From assembly GCA_017848155.1 (NCBI GenBank), contig JAGAKC010000372.1:1-5242 (forward strand): a DNA stretch of 5,242 bases, given 5' to 3'. The DNA comes from Oscillospiraceae bacterium. Lineage in GTDB: Bacteria > Bacillota > Clostridia > Oscillospirales > Ruminococcaceae. The position numbers and the translations under genes are program-made. The notes under the pieces are model-generated. The model did not search any database. It was not told where the DNA came from and saw only the letters and a list, made by a program, of their open reading frames with translations. Positions within the stretch are counted from its first letter, which is position 1. Every line of letters starts with the position of its first letter. Of this stretch, positions 1 through 4,534 are shown one piece after another.

Positions 1-47
1 AATTTCATGCCATCTCAAGGCGTGATCAATAAAGGAGGAAATTTTTA

Positions 48-296
48 ATGAAGGTTTTAGTAATTAACTGCGGCAGCTCTTCCCTGAAGTATCAGGTCCT
101 GGAGATGGATGACAACACTTTACTGGCTAAGGGCCTGGTAGAAAGAATCGGCATCGAAGGTTCCGTTATCAAGCACGAAAAGATGTCTGTATGTGGGTGT
201 GTGTCTGCCTTTTCCGTCGTCCTCTCTGATAGCGCTTGTTTTCATAACCTCTTTGCCTGCAACAGCATTCAGCATTGTGGATTTGCCAACGCCTGA
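48..296 (+). CDS. ackA: Acetate kinase, N-terminal fragment (3' end lost at a junction)
   Basis: Acetate kinase interconverts acetyl phosphate plus ADP and acetate plus ATP in the cytosol, the last step of fermentative acetate formation. Residues 1-45 match the family's N-terminus, with [16 protein letters not shown] (phosphate/nucleotide-binding strand containing the conserved N-x-G-S-S-S-x-K) followed by [13 protein letters not shown]. The ATG has an AAAGGAGG ribosome binding site at 31-38, 9 bases away. The family is normally about 400 residues. Here similarity stops at about base 182, and the frame then reads antisense to rsgA until a stop at 294-296, giving 82 codons of which about 37 are spurious. 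The product cannot be an active kinase because the catalytic and acetate-binding parts are missing. Bases 1-47 are too short to show whether a phosphotransacetylase gene precedes it. The identity is secure; that this is an artefactual truncation is inferred. Confidence 0.85.
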   Translation: MKVLVINCGSSSLKYQVLEMDDNTLLAKGLVERIGIEGSVIKHEKMSVCGCVSAFSVVLSDSACFHNLFACNSIQHCGFANA

Positions 297-854
297 TGAG
301 CCGATAAGAGCGATAGTTACACCGCTTTTAAAATACTTTTGCAGTTCCGACATACCTTCGCCTGTAACAGAGCTTATAGCAATTACATCGGTCTTGTCAG
401 AAACGCTTTTAACCTCTGCTATATATTTATCCACATCATCACACAGATCCGCTTTGCTGAGAATGACCACAGGAATACCGCCGCCCTGTATCGTTACAGC
501 GATGTATCGTGCTATCCTTCCTGCGTTGAAGTTCTGATTTAGAGAGGTGACAATAAACACATAGTCAAAATTAGCAGCCATAGGCTGTTCAACCAGTGTC
601 TTTACATATCCGTCTGCGTGACCGCTTCGGTCAGGGCGGGAGAGGTATGTTTTTCTTTCAAGTATTTTTTCTATGAGTGAATCGCCGTAAGGGTTAAAAA
701 TAACCTCAACATGATCTCCCACAACAGGAAATTCGCCGCTGTTATAGAGATTTCCTTTCAGCTTGGCTCCGATCTCACCTATTTTGCCGATCAGGGTATA
801 GCGCTCACGCTGTACCTCGGATACTCGCATAATGTTTTTTTCGTTTGTAACCAT
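120..854 (-). CDS. rsgA: Ribosome small-subunit biogenesis GTPase RsgA, C-terminally truncated
   Basis: RsgA (YjeQ/YloQ) is a circularly permuted GTPase that binds the maturing 30S subunit and helps finish its assembly. The order of motifs fits: an OB-fold-like N-terminal part containing PVVGDHVEV, then [20 protein letters not shown]4 as LSKADL, ISSVTG, the P-loop GSSGVGKST (G1), and the switch region [15 protein letters not shown]. The protein should continue with a DTPG (G3) motif and a Cys/His zinc-binding C-terminal domain. Instead it meets acetate kinase DNA at about base 162-182 and stops at 120 after a few foreign residues, so about a quarter to a third is missing. The ATG at 854 is preferred: GAAAGGA lies at 867-873, though 12 bases away. 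The longer open frame back to 1019 crosses a transcription terminator and is not coding. No clear promoter lies between that terminator and the start, so expression may come from read-through of the upstream unit. Confidence 0.85.
   Translation of the reverse strand: MVTNEKNIMRVSEVQRERYTLIGKIGEIGAKLKGNLYNSGEFPVVGDHVEVIFNPYGDSLIEKILERKTYLSRPDRSGHADGYVKTLVEQPMAANFDYVFIVTSLNQNFNAGRIARYIAVTIQGGGIPVVILSKADLCDDVDKYIAEVKSVSDKTDVIAISSVTGEGMSELQKYFKSGVTIALIGSSGVGKSTMLNAVAGKEVMKTSAIREDDGKGRHTPTYRHLFVLDNGTFDADSFYQALSQ
162..185. other. Chimeric junction between ackA and rsgA
   Basis: This short segment reads as SVIKHEK in the acetate kinase frame (plus) and as LFVLDNG in the RsgA frame (minus), and both look right for their family at that point. 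To the left, only ackA makes sense; to the right, only rsgA does. A shared stretch of about 20 bases joining two housekeeping genes in convergent orientation, each losing its 3' end, is the pattern expected from an assembly graph collapsing on a common k-mer, a chimeric clone, or recombination at a microhomology. The exact breakpoint cannot be fixed because the shared stretch hides it. Confidence 0.7.
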
Positions 855-972
855 TGTAATAACCAATCCTTTCAAATTAAAGCCTGTTTTCTTTGAGCAT
901 GACCTCGGCAATACCCGGGAAATAAAGCTGCGGCATGAGAAAAGAATGGACGTTCCAGATAATTCTGGGCGC

Positions 973-1003
973 AAAAAAGCCGCAGCAAAATTCGCTGCGG
1001 CAT
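973..1003 (-). terminator. Intrinsic terminator of the small-ORF transcript
   Basis: On the minus strand, GCCGCAGC (1001-994) pairs perfectly with GCTGCGGC (986-979) across a 7-base loop and is followed at once by six T residues (978-973). This is a textbook rho-independent terminator for RNA made from the promoter at 1159-1187. It lies about 120 bases upstream of the rsgA start, so it either ends an independent small transcript or acts as a partial attenuator for rsgA. A third copy of the arm (ATGCCGCAGC on the minus strand, 936-927) lies downstream of the T run. No upstream antiterminator arm was found. Confidence 0.85.
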
Positions 1004-1025
1004 AATCATTTTCACACAAAAATGG

Positions 1026-1091
1026 TTACTTCAATACTGCCGAGGTAATTCTGCTCATACTGTTTTCGTTTTTCATCATTGTGTAGGTCAT
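1026..1091 (-). CDS. Putative 21-residue peptide ORF in the leader upstream of rsgA
   Basis: On the minus strand an ATG at 1091 opens a 21-codon frame ending in TAA at 1026. It begins MTYTMMKNEN and ends SAVLK. GCGAGG (1105-1100) lies 8 bases before the ATG and is a plausible ribosome binding site. The peptide is polar and basic, with no membrane segment, so it does not resemble hydrophobic type I toxins. It is the only ORF in a transcript bounded by a strong promoter and a terminator. Its ribosome binding site is complementary to its own codons near the 3' end, which suggests translational control or a leader-peptide role. I do not recognise the peptide. Translation is inferred from the context alone. 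Confidence 0.5.
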   Translation of the reverse strand: MTYTMMKNENSMSRITSAVLK

Positions 1092-1104
1092 CTTAATTAC
1101 CTCG
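1041..1104 (-). promoter_or_regulatory. Inverted repeat masking the small ORF's ribosome binding site
   Basis: Read on the minus strand, CGAGGTAATT (1104-1095) and AATTACCTCG (1050-1041) are perfect 10-base complements separated by 44 bases. The first arm contains the Shine-Dalgarno bases of the 21-codon ORF, and the second lies within its last third. When paired they would hide the ribosome binding site; a ribosome moving through the ORF would melt the stem. The arrangement resembles translational self-control or a translation-sensing leader. Confidence 0.6.
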
Positions 1105-1122
1105 CTTTCTTTAAGTGTATTA

Positions 1123-1152
1123 GGCTATCGAAAACACCTGTTTTCAATAGCC
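1123..1152 (-). ncRNA. 13-bp hairpin at the predicted 5' end of the minus-strand leader RNA
   Basis: The minus-strand RNA from about base 1152 begins with GGCTAT, which pairs back to ATAGCC, the stem continuing through GAAAAC/GTTTTC around an AGGT loop. Twelve pairs are Watson-Crick and one is G-U (bases 1129 and 1146). On the plus strand that same pair would be a C-A mismatch, so the structure favours the minus-strand RNA. Placed 7 bases after the -10 box, it sits at the extreme 5' end, where such stems commonly protect RNA from decay. Confidence 0.65.
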
Positions 1153-1158
1153 GTTGTT

Positions 1159-1187
1159 ATTATAGCATTATTGTTTTATTTTGTCAA
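1159..1187 (-). promoter_or_regulatory. Perfect consensus sigma-A promoter for the small-ORF/rsgA leader
   Basis: On the minus strand TTGACA (1187-1182), a 17-base spacer and TATAAT (1164-1159) match the vegetative consensus at all twelve positions, and the spacer ends TGC, giving an extended -10 as well. Start of transcription is expected near 1152-1154, directly at the base of the 5' hairpin. Such a strong promoter implies abundant RNA. Confidence 0.9.
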
Positions 1188-1257
1188 GACCTTGATTCCA
1201 AAAAAGCTGTTCTTTTTAATTACTACGAAAAATAAGTAGCATGGCTGTAAATGAATC

Positions 1258-1286
1258 TTGACGAATACAGATTCGGATGGTATAAT
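1258..1286 (+). promoter_or_regulatory. Strong sigma-A promoter for the membrane-protein gene
   Basis: TTGACG (1258-1263), a 17-base spacer and TATAAT (1281-1286) give eleven of twelve consensus bases, with an extended -10 TGG just before the -10 box. It points rightward toward the ORF at 1438 and is divergent from the promoter at 1159-1187, with about 70 bases between the two -35 boxes. The expected start near 1293 gives a leader of about 145 bases. Confidence 0.85.
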
Positions 1287-1290
1287 GAAA

Positions 1291-1394
1291 GCAGCTTGCT
1301 CCAATTGCTTCGCAATTGCGCTGTTTTCATTGAACGGCTGACCCACCGCAACTGCGGCAACGCTGCTTACGCAGCTTGCAAAGCTTCGCTTTGC
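1291..1394 (+). repeat. Cluster of short hairpins in the untranslated leader
   Basis: Within about 100 bases there are several small perfect stems: CAATTGC-TTC-GCAATTG (1302-1318), CCGC-AACT-GCGG (1346-1357), GCTGC-TTAC-GCAGC (1362-1375) and GCAAAGC-TTC-GCTTTGC (1378-1394). Two of the loops are TTC closed by C-G pairs, giving UUCG-like tips in RNA. The 9-mer GCAGCTTGC occurs at 1291-1299 and again at 1371-1379. This could be a structured 5' leader or a remnant of a palindromic intergenic repeat family; nothing matches a riboswitch class I know. Confidence 0.6.
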
Positions 1395-1424
1395 GGTCAT
1401 GGTATATTGAAAACATATCATATG

Positions 1425-1440
1425 AGGAGGAGAAGTATTG
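1425..1440 (+). promoter_or_regulatory. Ribosome binding site selecting a TTG start
   Basis: AGGAGG at 1425-1430 is 7 bases from TTG (1438) and 13 bases from the in-frame ATG at 1444. The usual spacing favours TTG as the initiation codon. Confidence 0.7.
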
Positions 1441-1962
1441 AAAATGTTGAAATGGATCGTGATCGGTGTGGCTGTTATTGCTGTAATAGTTGCTGTAATC
1501 TTGCTGTTTCCTATCCTGTCTGCCATGTTAAAGCCTGAGGATCACCTCCTTGATGGTGGAGATATGATGAATAGATCTTATCTTAAGAGCGTCACATATT
1601 CAGAATACGGAGATATGACGGGCGGAAGCGTTTATATGAAGCTGTATTCCGATGATTCAGGTAAGGTGTGGCTTGAGGTCAGCGAATGTGCTGCAGCAGG
1701 CTGCGAGGAAGTCAGCAATACATATGAGCTTGACCTTAACGCTGTTTATCAGTTCAATGCTCTGTATGATGAAAAGCACATGTACAGATGTGCGGATCTT
1801 CCTGATTCTGAGATCATGATCCTTGATGCCGCAACATCAAGTGTAACGATCGAGTTTTCCGATCGTACTATAAGTTTCAACAGTAACAAGGTCTTTCCTG
1901 AGGAGTGCGTCGGTGCGGTCGGTGCAACATATTCGCTTCTCAGAAGCTTTATTCCTGAATGA
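1438..1962 (+). CDS. Membrane-anchored protein of unknown function, 174 residues
   Basis: I do not recognise a named family. Residues 1-5 are basic (MKMLK) and residues 6-30 are a continuous hydrophobic segment rich in Val, Ile and Ala, with no obvious signal peptidase site, so a single N-terminal anchor with the rest outside the membrane is likely. Residues 47-170 look like a mostly beta-strand domain with features such as SVTYSEYGDMTGGS, a stretch of acidic turns, LPDSEIMILDA and TIEFSDRTISF. It resembles small uncharacterised extracytoplasmic domains of clostridia, but that is an impression only. Four cysteines (about 84, 89, 118, 157) lie outside the anchor. The TTG start at 1438 is chosen on ribosome-binding-site spacing; ATG at 1444 would remove only two residues. 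The gene stands alone between its own promoter and a terminator. That it encodes a protein is likely; the function is unknown. Confidence 0.75.
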   Translation: MKMLKWIVIGVAVIAVIVAVILLFPILSAMLKPEDHLLDGGDMMNRSYLKSVTYSEYGDMTGGSVYMKLYSDDSGKVWLEVSECAAAGCEEVSNTYELDLNAVYQFNALYDEKHMYRCADLPDSEIMILDAATSSVTIEFSDRTISFNSNKVFPEECVGAVGATYSLLRSFIPE

Positions 1963-1964
1963 TC

Positions 1965-1995
1965 AGTTCAGCCGAGTTGTCTGAACTTTGATTTT
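1965..1995 (+). terminator. Possible intrinsic terminator after the membrane-protein gene
   Basis: AGTTCAG (1965-1971) pairs with CTGAACT (1981-1987) around a 9-base loop and is followed by TTGATTTT. The stem is AT-rich and the T tract is broken, so it is probably modest. It begins two bases after the stop codon, and the stronger hairpin at 2012-2050 follows. Confidence 0.5.
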
Positions 1996-2011
1996 AAACG
2001 GCTATCACACA

Positions 2012-2050
2012 AAAACAGGACAGCAATCATTTTGGTTGCTGTCCTGTTTT
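2012..2050. terminator. Bidirectional intrinsic terminator between convergent genes
   Basis: AAAACAGGACAGCAA (2012-2026) and TTGCTGTCCTGTTTT (2036-2050) form a perfect 15-bp stem with a 9-base loop. The outer A/T pairs give a U tract on either strand, so it can end both the rightward membrane-protein gene and the leftward histidine kinase gene, whose stop codon at 2057 lies only a few bases away. Confidence 0.85.
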
Positions 2051-2056
2051 GTAGTA

Positions 2057-3376
2057 TTATTGGCTTTTGTTAAGCGCCTGATGGCCGGTGCTGACGGATA
2101 TGGCTGCATTGCAGATGTTGTTTTCGCAGCAGATCCTGAACAGACCGTTGTACATTTCCGAAATGTCCTTAAGTATCTTAAGTCCGTAGCCCTTGCTTGC
2201 CATCGGGTCAAGCTCCTTTTTTCCGCTGACAGATGTGGGGTTTTCGGTGGAGATAACGATAAATCCCTGTTTTATCTGTGCGTTGATATTGATGTACCTT
2301 TTGCCGTCGGTGCTGCAGCATGCCTTTATCGCATTATCCATCAGGTTTGAAAAGATACTGCACAGATGCACCTGCTGCACCTCTCCTATATCGTTTATCG
2401 AGATATCAGTGTTGAAATCTATATCGTTGTCTATGCATATCTGAGCCTTCTGGTGCAGTACAGCATTGATCACGGGAACAGAGCAGTACTGATATTCCAC
2501 AGTGTTGTTCAGCTGCTCCTCAATACCACTGATAAGCGCCTGAGCTTCATCATAGTTCTTTGTCTGAACAAGACTCCTTACGCTTATGAGCTGGTTCTTG
2601 ATGTCATGCCTTATCTTAGCTATCTCATATCGCTTGCTCTCTATATTGTGGTAGTGTGTCTGTTCAAGCTCCTTTGCATATTCCAGCCTGTTCAGCTCCT
2701 GCTTCAGCTCGTGGTTCTTCTCCACGTCCGCAAGATATATCAGGAATATGACATCAGACAGACAAAGTACTGTAAATCCGACTATCGACAGCGTCACAGC
2801 AGACATTCCCATAAGATTATCATACCGCATACGCTGATACATCATCGTGAAGATAACTATCGCCTGACCTATTGGGAACAGTATGAAGATAGGGTTTGTA
2901 TGAAAGCGCTTGTCCTTGTTTACCAGCTTGTTCCACAGCTGACAGTAGAGGTATTTCGTCGGCATGCTTATAAGTGCGTAAAGTAGCGTGCAGACAAGTC
3001 TGGATTCGTTATATTCCTCCAGGTTGTTTGCGAGGAATGTGGGGTCGATCGCCTGAATGAAAACGGTCAGAGCTATCTCTATTATGAAGTCGATCACCTG
3101 GTTAAAAACAAAGAAAAGACATATTGCGACCTTGCTGCCCCTGAACATGAGAAAGGTGACGGTTATAGGTACAATTATGCAGGCAAGCGGTTTGAAATAT
3201 GACCATGGTGAACCCAATGCCGACAATCCGAACGGGATAAGTACGCTGAAATAGAAAACTGCCAGTGCGACAGGCTTCTTTACTTTTGAAACAAAGCATT
3301 TGGTGGTTATCCAACCGAGGATAAAGAACTGTATCGAGTTGAGCGCCCACCATAACCAGAAATAGATATTGTTCAT
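2057..3376 (-). CDS. AgrC-like sensor histidine kinase (GHKL ATPase)
   Basis: This is a membrane sensor kinase of the AgrC/FsrC/ComD type, which senses an external signal (often a peptide) and phosphorylates a LytTR-class response regulator. The 439-residue protein has six or seven hydrophobic segments (roughly 4-24, 36-54, 63-79, 82-108, 126-144, 161-180, 191-215), a charged helical linker (216-250), the phospho-acceptor block RHDIKNQL with His about 257, the N-box NLMDNAIKA (about 344-352) and the G-box KGYGLKI (about 395-401). Length fits the family. The start at 3376 is chosen because CAGGAG (3389-3384) lies 7 bases upstream; an in-frame ATG 14 codons earlier lacks this. It has its own promoter and terminator. 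No response regulator, AgrB protease or AgrD peptide gene is visible on either side, so its partner and ligand are unknown. Confidence 0.88.
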   Translation of the reverse strand: MNNIYFWLWWALNSIQFFILGWITTKCFVSKVKKPVALAVFYFSVLIPFGLSALGSPWSYFKPLACIIVPITVTFLMFRGSKVAICLFFVFNQVIDFIIEIALTVFIQAIDPTFLANNLEEYNESRLVCTLLYALISMPTKYLYCQLWNKLVNKDKRFHTNPIFILFPIGQAIVIFTMMYQRMRYDNLMGMSAVTLSIVGFTVLCLSDVIFLIYLADVEKNHELKQELNRLEYAKELEQTHYHNIESKRYEIAKIRHDIKNQLISVRSLVQTKNYDEAQALISGIEEQLNNTVEYQYCSVPVINAVLHQKAQICIDNDIDFNTDISINDIGEVQQVHLCSIFSNLMDNAIKACCSTDGKRYININAQIKQGFIVISTENPTSVSGKKELDPMASKGYGLKILKDISEMYNGLFRICCENNICNAAISVSTGHQALNKSQ

Positions 3377-3420
3377 TTTTATGCTCCTGTATGTTGATCC
3401 TGCGGCAAACCGCATCATTT

Positions 3421-3449
3421 ATTTTATCACATTCGTCATTTGATTTCAA
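3421..3449 (-). promoter_or_regulatory. Sigma-A promoter of the histidine kinase gene
   Basis: On the minus strand TTGAAA (3449-3444), 17 bases, then TAAAAT (3426-3421): ten of twelve consensus bases. The predicted start near 3414 gives a leader of about 38 bases that opens with a small hairpin, TGCGG-TTTG-CCGCA (3414-3401), before the ribosome binding site. Confidence 0.75.
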
Positions 3450-3492
3450 TACACCTGATGCGTGTAAGCTGTGTATCTTCAAAATTAGCAAA

Positions 3493-3544
3493 AAAATCAA
3501 CGTTTTTGGTAGATCATGTGTGCCTGCTGAAAAAAGTTGATTTT
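3493..3544. promoter_or_regulatory. Inverted repeat between divergent kinase and phospholipase promoters
   Basis: AAAATCAAC (3493-3501) is perfectly repeated in inverse as GTTGATTTT (3536-3544). After one mismatch the symmetry continues with TTTTT (3503-3507) against AAAAA (3530-3534), giving 14 of 15 matched positions around a 22-base centre. The right arm overlaps the -35 box of the phospholipase promoter. It may be an operator for a dimeric regulator. A role as a terminator is unlikely because no transcript should be ending here. Confidence 0.5.
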
Positions 3545-3565
3545 AGTGCAATAATATGGTATACT
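3537..3565 (+). promoter_or_regulatory. Sigma-A promoter of the patatin-like phospholipase gene
   Basis: TTGATT (3537-3542), a 17-base spacer and TATACT (3560-3565), with an extended -10 TGG before the -10 box. The start is expected near 3572, about 45 bases before the gene. The -35 box lies inside the right arm of the inverted repeat, so a protein bound there would be expected to affect it. Confidence 0.75.
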
Positions 3566-3617
3566 GTGTAATATGAGAAAAAACGTGTGGTACACGGAGC
3601 AGCAAAGGTGAGGATAC

Positions 3618-4475
3618 ATGAAAACAGGACTTATTCTTGAGGGCGGCGCTATGCGTGGAATGTTCACGGCAGGCGTTATGGATGTCATGATGGAGAATGG
3701 TGTGGAGTTTGACGGCGCCATCGGAGTTTCAGCGGGCGCAGCATTCGGCTGCAATTACAAGACCCGTCAGATAGGCAGGGTGATACGCTACAACACCCGT
3801 TTCAGCAGGGACAAGCGCTACTGCGGTGTGCGCTGCCTTCTTCGCACGGGCGATATGTACAGTGCGGATTTTGCTTATGGCGAGGTGCCGCTGATACACG
3901 ACCCGTTTGACTTTGATACATATATGAATAACCCGATGGAGTTTTACGTGGTGTGCACGGATATTGAAAAAGGCGAGGCTGTATACCACAGGTATGAGGG
4001 CTGGGACGACCACGGCTTTGACTGGATAAGAGCTTCTGCGTCTATGCCGCTGGTGTCAAGGGCGGTGGAGATAGACGGAATGAAGCTGCTTGACGGAGGT
4101 ATTTCCGATTCGGTGCCGCTGCGTTATTTTGAAAGCATCGGCTATGACAGGAATATCGTGGTGCTGACCCGTCCGAGCGACTACGTCAAGAAAAAGAACG
4201 GTATCCTTCCGCTTATTAAGGCAAAATACAGGAAGTATCCAAAGATGGTGGAGCTTATGGCGGACCGCCACAATGCATATAACAAGGATATAGCATACAT
4301 AACAGAAAAGGAAAAGCGTGGCGAGGTGCTGGTTATACGACCCGAGGCTGCGCTGCCTATAGGCCGTGTGGACAAGGACCCCGAGAAGCTGAGAGCGGTG
4401 TATGAGATAGGCAGACAGACAGCAGAGAAGCTGCTGCCCGAGATAAAGCGCTTTCTTGGCAGTGACGGCGCTTGA
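3618..4475 (+). CDS. Patatin-like phospholipase (acyl hydrolase)
   Basis: Patatin-family enzymes hydrolyse acyl ester bonds of lipids with a Ser-Asp dyad. All expected elements are present in the 285-residue product: the oxyanion-hole loop GGAMRG (residues 9-14), the nucleophile elbow GVSAG with Ser about 38, and the catalytic Asp about 159 in LLDGG. The segment around ASASMPLVSRAVEIDG before the Asp is typical of the small bacterial YjjU/RssA-like subgroup. No signal peptide or membrane segment is seen, so it should be cytosolic and act on the inner membrane leaflet or soluble acyl esters. The ATG at 3618 has AGGTGA (3606-3611) 6 bases upstream. The acyltransferase gene follows within 50 bases and no terminator separates them, so some co-transcription is likely. 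Substrate is not predictable from the sequence. Confidence 0.9.
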   Translation: MKTGLILEGGAMRGMFTAGVMDVMMENGVEFDGAIGVSAGAAFGCNYKTRQIGRVIRYNTRFSRDKRYCGVRCLLRTGDMYSADFAYGEVPLIHDPFDFDTYMNNPMEFYVVCTDIEKGEAVYHRYEGWDDHGFDWIRASASMPLVSRAVEIDGMKLLDGGISDSVPLRYFESIGYDRNIVVLTRPSDYVKKKNGILPLIKAKYRKYPKMVELMADRHNAYNKDIAYITEKEKRGEVLVIRPEAALPIGRVDKDPEKLRAVYEIGRQTAEKLLPEIKRFLGSDGA

Positions 4476-4500
4476 CAGGAAAAATGTTATGCTGTATAAT
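4472..4500 (+). promoter_or_regulatory. Perfect consensus promoter across the phospholipase stop codon
   Basis: TTGACA (4472-4477), a 17-base spacer and TATAAT (4495-4500) match the consensus exactly. The phospholipase TGA stop (4473-4475) lies inside the -35 box. Transcription should start near 4507, giving the acyltransferase a very short leader. Confidence 0.85.
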
Positions 4501-4518
4501 TAATGTATAACAATGTCG

Positions 4519-4534
4519 GGAGGTGGCGCAGATA
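4519..4534 (+). promoter_or_regulatory. Acyltransferase ribosome binding site with ambiguous start codon
   Basis: GGGAGGTGG at 4519-4526 is a strong ribosome binding site. The only usual in-frame start after the upstream stop (4508-4510) near it is GTG at 4523, which lies inside the site and leaves no spacing. The codon at normal spacing, about 7 bases after GGAGGT, is ATA (4532). Either GTG is used with an atypical layout or this gene starts at AUA. Confidence 0.5.

Noticed and set aside
1..47. The 3' end of a phosphotransacetylase gene ahead of ackA
   Set aside because: One frame is open into a TAA that overlaps the ackA ATG, but the 15 codons do not resemble a Pta C-terminus, so it cannot be supported.
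48..296. A novel fusion protein made from acetate kinase plus the following residues
   Set aside because: The residues after about 45 are antisense to rsgA and have no protein-like pattern; they are a by-product of the junction.
855..1019. An N-terminal extension of RsgA starting at 1019
   Set aside because: It would translate straight through the terminator hairpin and its T run, has no family similarity, and the ATG at 854 has a ribosome binding site.
1026..1091. Type I toxin peptide
   Set aside because: The peptide is polar with no hydrophobic segment, and no opposing antisense promoter over it was found.
1291..1394. CRISPR array or known riboswitch
   Set aside because: The hairpins differ from each other and have no regular spacers, and no known riboswitch core motif was seen.
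1176..1526. A 116-codon minus-strand ORF
   Set aside because: It runs antisense through the membrane-protein start, its leader and the divergent promoters, and shows no ribosome binding site or domain.
2366..2986. A 206-codon plus-strand ORF
   Set aside because: It is antisense to the histidine kinase coding region, has no ribosome binding site context and no recognisable domain; the kinase frame carries all the motifs.
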